Of a stretch of 43,839 nucleotides of DNA, positions 16,196 to 26,193 are shown one piece after another (position 1 is the stretch's first letter; every line of letters begins with the position of its first letter). Under the pieces are notes generated by a model. That model saw nothing but the letters and a program-made list of their open reading frames with translations, was not told the origin of the DNA and searched no databases. The DNA is from Verrucomicrobiota bacterium (GTDB lineage: Bacteria > Verrucomicrobiota > Verrucomicrobiia > Limisphaerales > JACDHS01). The translations under genes were made by a program, and so were the position numbers. The DNA lies in NCBI GenBank assembly GCA_013820875.1, contig JACDHS010000029.1:1-43839 (forward strand), written 5' to 3'.

Positions 16196-17743
16196 TTAGA
16201 CGGCATCCCCAAACTGTATTCCCTGCGCCAATGGTAAATCGCGCCCGTAGTTAATTGTCACAGTCTGACGACGCATGTAATTCTTCCAGGAATCACTGCC
16301 GCTTTCCCGCCCCCCACCGGTATCTTTTTCACCACCAAATGCGCCTCCGATTTCCGCGCCGCTTGTCCCGATATTAACATTCGCTATGCCGCAATCGCTG
16401 CCGCGCGTGGAAAGGAAGTATTCCGCCTCACGAACGTCATTGGTGAATATCGCCGAACTGAGCCCCTGCGGCACAGCGTTATGTTGCGCCACCACTTCTT
16501 CCAGACTCTTGTAGGAAATGATGTACAGAATCGGCGCAAACGTCTCTTCATGAACGATTTGGAAATCTCCTTTCGCCTTCGCGATACAAGGTGTGACGTA
16601 GCGTCCACCGGGGAAATTTTTGCCTTTTAGCACTTCGCCGCCATACAACACCTCGCCACCCTCCTTCTTAAGTTGTTTAATCGCGCTTTGCATGGTTTCC
16701 ACTGATTCCAGATGGATCAATGGCCCCATTAAAGTCTTGGAGTCCAAAGGATTACCAATCGGCACCTGCTTGTAGGCCGTGATCAGTTGGCGGGTCACTT
16801 CGTCCACCAGGGATTCATGCACAAACAAACGGCGCGTGCTGGTGCAACGTTGTCCGGCCGTTCCGACCGCTCCGAAAAGAGTAGCTCGCGTTGCCAATTT
16901 CACATCTGCCGATGGGGCCACGATAATTGCATTGTTTCCGCCCAGTTCGAGCAACACTTTGCCCAATCGGCGCATTACCACTTCGCCAATCGCACGGCCC
17001 ATCCTGGTGGAACCTGTGGCGGAGATAAGTGCAACACGCTTGTCGCTCACCAATCGTTCGCCCACCGATTGACGATTACCAATCGTCAAACTGAAAATGG
17101 CGGGATCCACTTTGTTCGCACGGCAGACCTTTTCCGCGATTTTAATCGTGGCAATTGCAGTCAATGGAGTGACTTCCGATGGCTTCCAAATGGTGGAATC
17201 ACCACAGACTGCCGCCAAGACACTGTTCCATGCCCAGACGGCCACTGGAAAATTGAAGGCACTGATGATTCCGACCACTCCAAGCGGATGCCACTGTTCC
17301 ATCATGCGATGGTTGGCGCGTTCTGAGGCGATGGTGAGCCCATAAAGCTGCCGGGAAAGTCCCACTGCAAAATCACAAATGTCGATCATCTCCTGCACTT
17401 CGCCTTCGCCTTCTGCAAGGATCTTCCCAGCTTCAAGCGTCACTAAACGGCCCAAATCTTTTTTCGAATCACGCAAGGCATTGCCGAGCTGGCGGATGAT
17501 TTCGCCACGCTTCGGGGCTGGCAGTGTTTGCCATTTTTGAAAAGCTGCCTGAGCGCGGCACACGGTTTTTTCAAATTCAGCAGGGGTGGCCTGGCGAACT
17601 TTGGCAATCACTTTGCCATCGATGGGCGAAACGCTTTTCAGCACGGGCCCGCTTCCGAGCCATTCTCCACAAAACACGCCAGAATTAGTTTCTTTAAGGC
17701 CAAGCTTCTTCAACAACGCAGCCGTCTCTTTCATTGAACTCAT
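16196..17743 (-). CDS. ALDH7-type aldehyde dehydrogenase (aminoadipate-semialdehyde dehydrogenase-like)
   Basis: This 515-residue NAD(P)-dependent aldehyde dehydrogenase has the catalytic cysteine in GTAGQRCTSTRRL and the general-base glutamate in VLLELGGNNAI. The cofactor-binding strand ISAFNFPVAVWAWNS and the segment GTSGAEIGGAFGGEKDTGGG followed by RESGSDSWKNYMRRQT are typical of the antiquitin (ALDH7A1) subgroup rather than of generic ALDHs. That subgroup oxidises alpha-aminoadipate semialdehyde in lysine breakdown or betaine-type aldehydes. No other lysine-catabolism gene lies nearby, so the physiological substrate remains open. Confidence 0.93.
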   Translation of the reverse strand: MSSMKETAALLKKLGLKETNSGVFCGEWLGSGPVLKSVSPIDGKVIAKVRQATPAEFEKTVCRAQAAFQKWQTLPAPKRGEIIRQLGNALRDSKKDLGRLVTLEAGKILAEGEGEVQEMIDICDFAVGLSRQLYGLTIASERANHRMMEQWHPLGVVGIISAFNFPVAVWAWNSVLAAVCGDSTIWKPSEVTPLTAIATIKIAEKVCRANKVDPAIFSLTIGNRQSVGERLVSDKRVALISATGSTRMGRAIGEVVMRRLGKVLLELGGNNAIIVAPSADVKLATRATLFGAVGTAGQRCTSTRRLFVHESLVDEVTRQLITAYKQVPIGNPLDSKTLMGPLIHLESVETMQSAIKQLKKEGGEVLYGGEVLKGKNFPGGRYVTPCIAKAKGDFQIVHEETFAPILYIISYKSLEEVVAQHNAVPQGLSSAIFTNDVREAEYFLSTRGSDCGIANVNIGTSGAEIGGAFGGEKDTGGGRESGSDSWKNYMRRQTVTINYGRDLPLAQGIQFGDAV

Positions 17744-17860
17744 ATGGTGCAGTCTATTTTTTCACAATCGAACAGCAAGAAATCTCCAGTAATTTGGATA
17801 TTTGTCACCTTGTAATTTAAAACCGCTCGCGTGAAGTTCTGAACCCGATACATTGCGCCT

Positions 17861-18136
17861 ATGAAAAGCGCTTACGAACTGGCGATGGAACGCCTGAATA
17901 AATCCGCTCCCACTGTCAAACTCACCGAGAAGCAGAAAAAACAGCTCTCTGACCTTGATTCAAAATACCAGGCGAAAATTGCCCAACGCGAAATTGCCAT
18001 CAAAGGTGAAATCGCCACCGCACAATCCGCCGGTGATTGGGCCAAAGCCGAAGAGCTACAGCAACAACTCGTGATCGAACGCAAGAATCTGCAAAGTGAC
18101 CTGGAAGAAAAAAAAGACAAGTTGCGCAAAGGCTAA
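17861..18136 (+). CDS. Small coiled-coil protein (UvrB/C-motif-like)
   Basis: This 91-residue, highly charged, all-helical protein has heptad-like periodicity from about residue 20 onward. The segment GDWAKAEELQQQLVIERKN recalls the UVR motif of UvrB and McsA, though too little is conserved to claim a DNA-repair link. There is no membrane segment or export signal. It is transcribed divergently from the aldehyde dehydrogenase and convergently with the YfhO-like gene. Function unknown; the ATG start and even codon use support it as real. Confidence 0.7.
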   Translation: MKSAYELAMERLNKSAPTVKLTEKQKKQLSDLDSKYQAKIAQREIAIKGEIATAQSAGDWAKAEELQQQLVIERKNLQSDLEEKKDKLRKG

Positions 18137-18202
18137 ACTTTCAAACGCAGCAACGCTGGAACGAACACATCTCGTTCGTCCAGAGGCTACTATCCCCCCC
18201 AC

Positions 18203-20866
18203 CTAAGCTTTCTTCGTTTCTTTGTCCATGCACTCGCTTGTCTTCTCGTCTCTTTTCGTCGAGACCACCAGGTAACCACAAAGCAAAAGGCCGAGCGCCA
18301 GTGCCGCCAGGCTGATATAGAGGGCGGTTGTGGGGGGCTCAAAAGCAAACACCACTTCATGCTTTCCTGGGGCGAGATAGACGCCGCGCATAATGAAATT
18401 GGCCTGCAGCAGCGGCGCTTCCTTCCCATCCACCGTCACCTTCCAATTGGGATCATATTTGTCATTAAACAGCAGCACGGAAGGAACTGTTGCCTCTGCA
18501 CTAAACACAATCTTTTTCGGAGCATACGAACTAATCTCAACTGTGCCCGCGTTATTGCCGGGAGCAGCAGCGGGTGGAATCTCACGGTCCGAAGAAACAA
18601 TCACTTCCGTCTGCGGATCGAACTCAGGAGATTTGAGTCGCTCCAATGTAACGGCCTGATTAGTCATGACCTGCCAATTTGAATAGAGTTTTGCTCTCGG
18701 CAAAGCGTTCGTGAATTCAATCAGCGCATACTTTCCGTTCGGATTCTGCACGACGGTCAGATCTTCCAGCCGCTTGACCTGGGTTTGTTCGGATTTGGGC
18801 GCGAGGTCAAAGCGCATCGGCGCCTGAAAAGCGTCCGTCTTAAACTGTGCATTCAAGGCTTCAGCCAATCCGGCTGGACCCAGAATATAACGGGTATTCG
18901 TCAACTGCCAGTAGCGCGGCAACACGTCTAGATTCCTGGGATCGATATAGCCGCTTCGGTAAGGAAATGCTCCCGATGTCATTCCCGCGAACGCTGCGTA
19001 ATCCACTGGTTCGCGAGGCATCTGAACGATGTCCAGAGATTGAATGTTATAGAATGGAAAGTGCTGCTGCAGCCATTCGATAGCATAAAGAGAACTGAAA
19101 TTGTCATTCTGTGGAAAGCCCATCGTAAACATCGTGACACGGTTTTTATACGGCTCCTCACGAAGCTTCTCGATGACCGGATTCGTCGCGTACTTATATT
19201 TGTAATCGTAATAAATAATCCACGGCATATTGGCGCGCGCCAAATCCACTACGAGAATTGTTCCCAGTAAAATACCCGCCCATTTGGCCCGCGATCCAGC
19301 GAACCAGCCACTCATCACCGCAAGCACTGCGCCAACTGACAAAGCGAGGAACAAAACAAACAAACCAACTTCACGGATGCTGAATTTCGCCGTGGTCGCC
19401 GCCAATCCCGCATCCAGCCCGGCAAAATCAGTGAGATGCTTTTCAAACGATTTCGCTGACGTATTGAAAATGAGCAACGACAACACCGCAATGGCCAGGA
19501 ACATGATGCAGCCGATGACCCATTTTTGATCAAACGGCGATGCTGTCACCCAAAACTTTTTCCATTGTTCAGAAAACGAACTACTCCGGGTGATGGCGGC
19601 CTCCACATATTGGCGATATAACGCCTGCAAGCCGTACCCAAAGAGAATGATCAGGATCATGTGGAATGGATGCATGAACTTCATCGGATTGCGGATCGTG
19701 GAAAAATAAGGGATTTGATAGACGATCTGATAAAGCGGTCCGAAACGCCCCCACGCCAGCAAAAGCGAGATCAGCGCCAACACACTCCAGAACCAGACGA
19801 ACTTTTTCTCCCGATCTGAATAGACCGATTTCTTCCTTCGCAATGCCTGCGCAATGGCGTAAATCGCCAGCAGCACAACCAGCACCCCTGCGTATTCACC
19901 CGACCCGGAAAAACGCGAGAGGCCTTGCCGATGTGTTTCCCACCCTTCGCTCTGCCCGACGCGCCCCCAATACTGTCCCCCATCCGGAGTATCCATGCGA
20001 TAACCGTGCGAGCCCGGAATCAAGACCCGCAACGTTTCAATCTTCGGCGTGCTCCACTGTGTGGCTTCGGCCCAACGTTTCTCGCGGCCCTCATCCGTTT
20101 GTTCCAGCCCTGCAATCCCTTTGACCTGCGTTCCAATCAAGCTCGTCAACGCATGTGCCGCAATCAAGGCGGCGGCGAGCGCAATCACAGCTACCCGACC
20201 AACTCCTGTCACCGCTTTTACACCCGAGGATTTGTCGGATTGAATCAGGACATAGAAGAACGCGAACCCAGCGACATACAGACTGTAGAGTGCTCCAACA
20301 TCAAACCCTTCCATAATTCCCATACCAATCGCAAAGCCGGCCAGAACCAATTTGATCGCGGTGTGTCGCGATTGGCTTTGAATCGCAGCCAAGGCCAGAA
20401 AAATGGCAGCTTGCGTCAATGGACGGGAATATTGGCCCCAGGCGGCGTTCGAGAAGAAATTTGCATTTAAAGCAGCGGCAATTCCGCCGAGAATGCAAAC
20501 GGCCCAATGAAACCTCAGTTGCCGAAAAAACAAACACGCGGAAAGTCCCAGCAACAGCAGAGAAAACGGCACGATAAATTTTGCAAAAGTTACCGGGCCG
20601 ACGATGGCAAAAAAGAGCAAATCCACCGTTGGCATCGCGCTCGGCTGTTGCCCCCCCAGCCAATTCAAATTCTGCCAATACGCTTTTACATTCCCGATTA
20701 CATAGTCGGCCTGGGCACTGATCGCCCCAAGGGGCCCGTCATTAGAGTGGTGAACGAATCCTTCGTCAAAACTACGTTGAAATAAAACCCCGAAAACGAG
20801 CGCTAATACTGCGATCAAAATGATCCAGCCGGATCGGGAAGTCTTTCCGTCAATCTTTTCTGCCAT
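18203..20866 (-). CDS. YfhO-family polytopic membrane protein
   Basis: This 887-residue protein has about a dozen transmembrane helices in its first 560 residues, followed by an external domain and a final helix. The segment DEGFVHHSNDGPLGAI after the first helix and the C-terminal VLLFNDKYDPNWKVTVDG, PGKHEVVFAFEP motifs match the YfhO family, which is related to GT-C glycosyltransferases and modifies cell-surface polymers in Firmicutes. Here the acceptor and donor are unknown. The ATG at 20866 is favoured over a start 49 codons upstream because it precedes the first membrane helix. It stands between two unrelated genes. Confidence 0.9.
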   Translation of the reverse strand: MAEKIDGKTSRSGWIILIAVLALVFGVLFQRSFDEGFVHHSNDGPLGAISAQADYVIGNVKAYWQNLNWLGGQQPSAMPTVDLLFFAIVGPVTFAKFIVPFSLLLLGLSACLFFRQLRFHWAVCILGGIAAALNANFFSNAAWGQYSRPLTQAAIFLALAAIQSQSRHTAIKLVLAGFAIGMGIMEGFDVGALYSLYVAGFAFFYVLIQSDKSSGVKAVTGVGRVAVIALAAALIAAHALTSLIGTQVKGIAGLEQTDEGREKRWAEATQWSTPKIETLRVLIPGSHGYRMDTPDGGQYWGRVGQSEGWETHRQGLSRFSGSGEYAGVLVVLLAIYAIAQALRRKKSVYSDREKKFVWFWSVLALISLLLAWGRFGPLYQIVYQIPYFSTIRNPMKFMHPFHMILIILFGYGLQALYRQYVEAAITRSSSFSEQWKKFWVTASPFDQKWVIGCIMFLAIAVLSLLIFNTSAKSFEKHLTDFAGLDAGLAATTAKFSIREVGLFVLFLALSVGAVLAVMSGWFAGSRAKWAGILLGTILVVDLARANMPWIIYYDYKYKYATNPVIEKLREEPYKNRVTMFTMGFPQNDNFSSLYAIEWLQQHFPFYNIQSLDIVQMPREPVDYAAFAGMTSGAFPYRSGYIDPRNLDVLPRYWQLTNTRYILGPAGLAEALNAQFKTDAFQAPMRFDLAPKSEQTQVKRLEDLTVVQNPNGKYALIEFTNALPRAKLYSNWQVMTNQAVTLERLKSPEFDPQTEVIVSSDREIPPAAAPGNNAGTVEISSYAPKKIVFSAEATVPSVLLFNDKYDPNWKVTVDGKEAPLLQANFIMRGVYLAPGKHEVVFAFEPPTTALYISLAALALGLLLCGYLVVSTKRDEKTSECMDKETKKA

Positions 20867-20987
20867 AAGTGGTCTCAACCGCCGAAACATACATATAAAC
20901 TGTGAGTCTCCAACTGCAAAAATATCAGCATAGGCCTCTTCCCTTGCCGTCGGGGAACATTTGATTCTCAGCCATCCCGGCAACCTG

Positions 20988-21031
20988 GCGCAAAAACCAA
21001 ACTCCCTCTCCACCTTACAGCAGAGAGGGAG
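20988..21031 (-). terminator. Rho-independent terminator after the cohesin-coding fragment
   Basis: On the minus strand CTCCCTCT pairs with AGAGGGAG (21002-21009 with 21024-21031) across a 14-base loop and is followed by TTTGGTTTTTG. It lies 40 bases beyond the stop of the cohesin gene fragment. It may also belong to the dispersed CTCTCCC-type repeats. Confidence 0.5.
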
Positions 21032-21070
21032 CTGAATATCAATCGTCCAGCGCCGTGGCAGAACGCCTAA

Positions 21071-22524
21071 CTAAGGTCGGCGCAGACGGAAGAATTTCGT
21101 GTCATCCGTTACTGGCAATGTCACGGTCACTTCGCTGCCATTCGTTACCGGAGTGGCAACGACATTGGTCCACACCATCGCAGACAAGGAATTCGTTGCG
21201 GAAACCTGCAAAGCAAACCCATCGACAGTGAGCGGCCACGAAATCACGCTGTTCGTGCCAGATTGCGTGATTTGCAAGGCCGGAACCTCATGCACCACCA
21301 CCGCGCTGGAAACAAAGGAAGCATTCAGCTCATTTGCCCCCGCATCGGAGACAGAACGTTCCACCGGTTGATCGTTAAACGCCACTGATACAACTCCCGT
21401 TGCTGCTGCCAATGGCGTAAAGGTTACCTTAGCGATTTCCTTCAAACCCTCTGGGAATGTGGAACCGATCTGCAGAGCCAGCGCCAATCCGACCCTGCCG
21501 GAAGCAATCTCGTTTGCATTCACGTGCAAGGTTACACCCGCAGCATCATTCCCTGCCACTGCCCCGGTGTAGGTCAGTTTCGCAGGATCAAACACCAGGC
21601 TGAACCCAACCGCATTTTCATTTCCCTGCGCCTGCAACTGGATTGGGACGGTAATCGGCACCTGCTGCAAGGCCATCACTTCCGTCACCCGGATCTCCCG
21701 GTCTTCGGCACTTGCCGTCACCAGAGAACGAGCCGCTGTCCGGCTTGCGACAGTCGGTCCGCCCACGGCGGTGAGAGGATCCAGTCCGGCGGCATAAAGC
21801 CCGGCCTGCACCCAATCAGTCACCTTAATTTTACCGTCACCGAGAGTGGACCGGGGAGCGCAATCCGCACGTTGGAATTCCGCAGCGCTACCGAACTCAT
21901 CGAGGCCCGCGGCAAAGCGCCCAATCTGCACCCAGTCTGTAATGGAAACTCCATAATTGCCACCAGGACGTGGCGCGACATCCGCCTCAAATTCCGTGCG
22001 GGCCAGCGATACCGTGCCATTCGTGTAGAACCCGGTCATTGTTTGTGCCTGAGGATCAGAAATCTGCCGAGCCGTCGGAATATCACCAAAGGTGACGGTT
22101 GCTGCTGTTGCGCTGGTCGTAATTTTGGAAGTAAAACCGATCCGGACAATTTCTCGCGTGCCAGCGGTAAAGGTTGCATTCGCGTTCAGTGCCAATGCCA
22201 CACCCAACTTGCCTGTGCTTGCCTGGTTTGTGTTGATGAGAAGAGTTGCGCCTGAAGCTCCACTTCCCAATACAACATTCGCATAGGTCAATTGGTTCGT
22301 CGGGAAATTGATACTGAAGCCGAGCGCGTTTTCATTCCCATTTGCGATCAACTCAATCGGGAGTGTGACAGAGCCGCCTGCCATCGCATTGGTGCTAACC
22401 ACGCGGACAGCCGAAGGCGGCAAAGCCACTGTGACCACCGCGTTGCTACTGGTGGCAAATCCCAACGCATTCGAAACAACAACCGAGTAACTTCCAGCGT
22501 GGCTGGACTGAACATTGTTAATTA
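21071..22524 (-). pseudogene. 3' fragment: end of Ig domain, two cohesin-like domains and dockerin-like repeats
   Basis: The fragment opens with the second half of the Ig domain (NNVQSSHAGSYSVVVSNALG). A cohesin-like domain contains VTLPIELIANGNENALGFS. Two dockerin-like repeats follow, NYGVSITDWVQIGRFAAGLD and GDGKIKVTDWVQAGLYAAGLD, each preceded by an acidic D-x-A-P-R segment. A second cohesin-like domain carries VPIQLQAQGNENAVGFSLVF, and the tail ends with WTNVV...KFFRLRRP. It has lost its promoter and start through the insertion; only read-through from the element could express it. Confidence 0.85.
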
Positions 22525-24263
22525 GTGTCTGGCCGGAAACTCCCAATTTTGGAAACGGGATCGGCTGTGGAGGGGTCTGGCCCGAGCGGCGGCGGGTTGT
22601 TTATCACGCGAGCACGCTCAAATTGTTGAAATTCTCCGGCGATGCCGACACCGCTCCTGTCGGACTGGGCGGGCCGGGTGTGAGCGGCTTCAGCCGGGCG
22701 CTCGCGCCAGCAGTTCCCTCCCGATCATGTGCAGATTGTAGCTCAGCACGCCGTAGCCCACGTAGCGCAGGTATCCTTTGATCCCCACGTCCAGACACCG
22801 GTTCAAGCCGTGATGTTCCAAACTGTTGATTTCGCTTTCCACCGCGCTGTGTTGTTTCCGGAGCGCCACAAATTGCTTTTCACTTTCACGCTCTGTCTCC
22901 GTCGCGTTCTTTTTCCCGCGCTTGGGCATCACCACTACCGGCACATACAAGTTCAACAACGCCCGGTCTTCTTCCCGCGTGAAGCCTTTGTCGAAACTCA
23001 AACTGGCTACGCTGCCCGCGCCGTATCTTCCCAGCAACCGGTCGGCCACCGGCACGCTCCGGTCCACGTCGGCCACGCCCGCCGCCACGTCGTAGTCCTG
23101 GATCAATTGATTCTGGTCGGTCGCGAGCAACAGGCGATGGCCCAGTTCCACGTTCGGTCGTTGCTTGCCTTTTTGAATCCATTCGGTGTGCGGTTCAAAC
23201 AGCGAAAAGACTTTCTCATGCGACGGAATGGTTTCTTCTTTCAACAACCGGCGCTCGACCAGGTCCAGATGCTTGTCGAGCATCCGCTGGAAGTATTCGA
23301 GGGCTTCCCAGTGCGCGAGTTCCACGGGCTGGTCGCACAGGCTCGAAAGACTTTCCCGCACTTTGGCAGAGAGGTCGCGGCCCACGGCCAGGTAATCGCG
23401 CACGGTGCGTTTCATCCGCGCTTCCTTGTTGGGCCCGCCGCGATAAACCACCTGGCTGGCGGCGCGTTCCAGGTTCTTGAGTTGACGCCGCCATTCCTTG
23501 GCTTTGCGCCAGCCGGGCAAGGCGTAGCCGAACTGGTCGCGATATTTCACGATCAAGTCCACGCACTTACGGCCCGCGTCCCACAACAAATTCAAGTCGG
23601 TGGGAAAATGCACGTCGGTTTCCAGCACATAGGTGTCCACTTTGACTTCAAGCGCCGCGACGGGCGCGCCGCCTTTTTTTGCGAACACCTCGCGTCCTGC
23701 GGCGGTGATGCGCGCGTTGATTTGCTGGAGCAGTACGTCGTCGAGCAGCGCGACGTTGTCCCGCAGCGTCTGATGACCGAACATTTTGGACTCGTCATTC
23801 CACGGCGTGGCTGGCAGACCGAGCATCTGGCGCACGAGCATGTCGTAGTTGGCGATGTGTTCCATGCGATCCCAGTCGGCATCCAGGCCGAGGCGCACGA
23901 CGCCCAACACGAGGATTTGCCAGAGGTCCATGCCGGTGCGGCCCGTGGCTTTTTTGCCGGCGAGGAGTTTGGCTTCCAGCAGGGCGAAGATCTCCGCCTT
24001 GAGAGTCGGGTGCATCCAGACCCATTGCAAACCGGCCAGGATCGGCGGCAACTCGTCGCGGCTCTTGAGGGGCAGGCGAATCTTTTCGATGGGTGTGATC
24101 TGGAGGTCGGGCTGGTGCTGGAAGTGATGGCGCATAGCGGCGAATGTTGCAGCTTTAGACACCAAAATCCCCGCCAACATTCAATCACCACCCCAACATT
24201 CGCACCCGCTCATCCACACCAAACCCTCTGCGGACAAGCTCTTTCACGTTGAACGCCGAACAC
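22525..24263 (-). mobile_element. Insertion sequence of 1739 bp with TAATTA target duplication
   Basis: The element has imperfect terminal inverted repeats: GTGTCTGGCCGGAAAC at the left end, and GTGTTCGGCGTTCAAC read from the right end. It carries one transposase gene. TAATTA occurs on both sides (22519-22524 and 24264-24269). Because A and T can be assigned to either side, the duplication may be 4 to 6 bases (AATT to TAATTA). Its G+C content is visibly higher than that of its surroundings, which fits acquisition from outside. It splits an Ig domain of a large secreted-protein gene. Confidence 0.88.
22690..24180 (-). CDS. Transposase (ISNCY/IS1182-like DDE family)
   Basis: This 496-residue DDE-type transposase appears complete. 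Its segment ALEVKVDTYVLETDVHFPTDLN recalls the first catalytic aspartate region of the ISNCY group (pattern DTTVVETNIHYPTD). Further downstream are DYDVAAGVADVDRSVPVAD, LSFDKGFTREED and a C-terminal LEHHGLNRCLDVGIKGYLRYV with the expected glutamate and YxxxxxNLH element. Placement in ISNCY rather than IS1182 is a judgement by eye. ATG at 24180 is used; a second ATG at 24135 is possible. Codon use is strongly GC-rich compared with neighbours. No frame damage is visible, so the element may still be active. Confidence 0.9.
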   Translation of the reverse strand: MLAGILVSKAATFAAMRHHFQHQPDLQITPIEKIRLPLKSRDELPPILAGLQWVWMHPTLKAEIFALLEAKLLAGKKATGRTGMDLWQILVLGVVRLGLDADWDRMEHIANYDMLVRQMLGLPATPWNDESKMFGHQTLRDNVALLDDVLLQQINARITAAGREVFAKKGGAPVAALEVKVDTYVLETDVHFPTDLNLLWDAGRKCVDLIVKYRDQFGYALPGWRKAKEWRRQLKNLERAASQVVYRGGPNKEARMKRTVRDYLAVGRDLSAKVRESLSSLCDQPVELAHWEALEYFQRMLDKHLDLVERRLLKEETIPSHEKVFSLFEPHTEWIQKGKQRPNVELGHRLLLATDQNQLIQDYDVAAGVADVDRSVPVADRLLGRYGAGSVASLSFDKGFTREEDRALLNLYVPVVVMPKRGKKNATETERESEKQFVALRKQHSAVESEINSLEHHGLNRCLDVGIKGYLRYVGYGVLSYNLHMIGRELLARAPG

Positions 24264-26193
24264 TAATTATGAGCGAAGCATTCGTTGCACCTGTCATAAT
24301 CGTTTCGTTGAAAAACCATTGGTAGGAAAGTTCACCACTCCCCACTGCTGACACAAAGAGGTTTAGGTTGTTACCAAGAATCACTGTCTGTGATTGCGGT
24401 TGCTGAACAATGTCGGCAGCCACGCTCAAACATTTTCCAGCAGAACCGGATACCGCAATGGCAGCGATTTCGTTCGTTGTTAACACCCGATTATAAATCG
24501 ACATTTCGTCCATTTGGCCGACAAACGGAGGGAATCCGAATGACTCAGAACTCCCGCTTGGGCGTTGGCCGAGATTCACTGGAAGTGCTGTTTTCGGCGT
24601 AAAGCTTCCAAGGATTTTAGTAGTGACCAGATTGCCACCAATCAGCAACTGGGCGACCCCACTCGGTTTATCGTACGTCACAGCAACATGCTGCCACTGA
24701 TTTGGAAGTATTAGCCCTCCGGATGTGATAATTTGATGATCGCCATCGTTGATGTCTCGAACGTTCGCAGCCAGCGTTCCGGCTACCGAACCCAATCCGC
24801 CGTTGGGCCGTTCATTGATCCAAAGATGCACACCCGTTTTCCCGGAGGCTGCGCAATAATCGATTACTGGCCGCTTGGTTAAACCATCTGTCGGATTAAT
24901 CCATCCTTCAATCGTGAAACTTTGAACGGTGAGATTGCTGGAGGCCGGCACAATCACGTACCCGTCAGTTCCGTTCATGTTGAAGCTGGTTCCGACTTTT
25001 CCTGGAGAAAAACTCACCCCGGCACTCGCTACCCCGTGATTACCACCGACAGAATCTCCTGCATTATCTTCTCCGCGCCACCACGCAACCATTCCGGAAG
25101 CTGGAGACGAACATCCATCAACCTGCAATGAAAACTGCTGCTCGGCGATTTGCTGCTGTGCATCCGCAACCTGAATTGCAAATGAGAAAGTGCCCACCGT
25201 TTGCGGAATGCCGCTTATCACACCACTGGCTGAAAGAGTAAGTCCGGCAGGCAAAGCGTTCGACACCAGTGTATAGGAAAATGGAGCCGCACCCGAAGCA
25301 GTGAGAGTCTGCGTATAACTGTCGCCCAGAATAGCATTGGGAAGCAATCCACCGACCGTAAAATAAATTCCCTGAAAGCATTTTCCTGCGGCACCGGCCT
25401 GGTAAACTGCCGCAATCTCATTGGAGGAGAGCGCACGATTATAAATGGCCAGCTCATCTATCCCCCCAACATATCTTGCCCCGCTTGTTCCATCCTGGCT
25501 CCCACTCGGGCGATACCCGATGTTTAAAGGATAAGCGGTTGCTGGAACAAAATTTGTTCCCAAACTGGCTTGAGCAACGATTGAACTGTTCTTATATAGC
25601 AGGCCCATTCCGGTCGTACGGTTGTAGGACAGGGTCACATGCTGCCACTGCCCTGTTGCCACAACTCCAGAACCCGTCCCAAAAGAATGACTACCTCCGT
25701 TTATATCGCGGATATTCGCGTAGATTGCTCCGGGCACGGTTACGGCTGAGCCGCTCCCAATCCACAAATGAACACCAGCGGAACTTGTTGCTGTAGCAAA
25801 TTCTACGAGCGGCAATGGAGCACTCACGTTCGACGGATTAATCCACGTCTCAATCGTAAAGCTTTGGACATTCAAATTGCTTGAGGCAGGAACGAGGATG
25901 CTGTTGTTGCCGTCCAGATCAAATGCCTGCCCTACCTTGCCTAATGGATAAGCAACTCCATTTGCAGCTCCGTGATTCCCGTTAATCAAATCATTTGCGT
26001 TTCCTTCTCCTTTCCACCACCCCACGATTCCACTTACTGGCGCTACACATCCCGTCACAGCAATCGAAAAAGCTTTTTGTTGAATATTGCTGAGGGCATC
26101 AGTGACTTGAATTGTGAACTCAAAAAAAACCGGCTGTGGGTACTCCGCTAATCGTTCCGGATGATGCGAGGGACAATCCTTCGGGCAGAGCAC
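24264..26193 (-). pseudogene. Middle fragment: two LamG domains and the first half of an Ig domain
   Basis: The real sequence resumes after the A8 tract with FEFTIQVTDALSN. Two LamG domains follow (starting GIVGWWKGEGNAND and GMVAWWRGEDNAGD), with LPAGLTLSASGVISGIPQ between them. An Ig domain beginning IVQQPQSQTVILGNNLNL breaks off after TGATNASLII at the insertion sequence. The apparent stop is inside the element. No start codon with a ribosome-binding site is visible at its upstream end, so it is not expected to be translated alone. Confidence 0.85.

Noticed and set aside
22729-24252. 507-codon plus-strand frame opposite the transposase
   Set aside because: It is an antisense shadow of a GC-rich gene. 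The minus-strand frame has clear transposase motifs.
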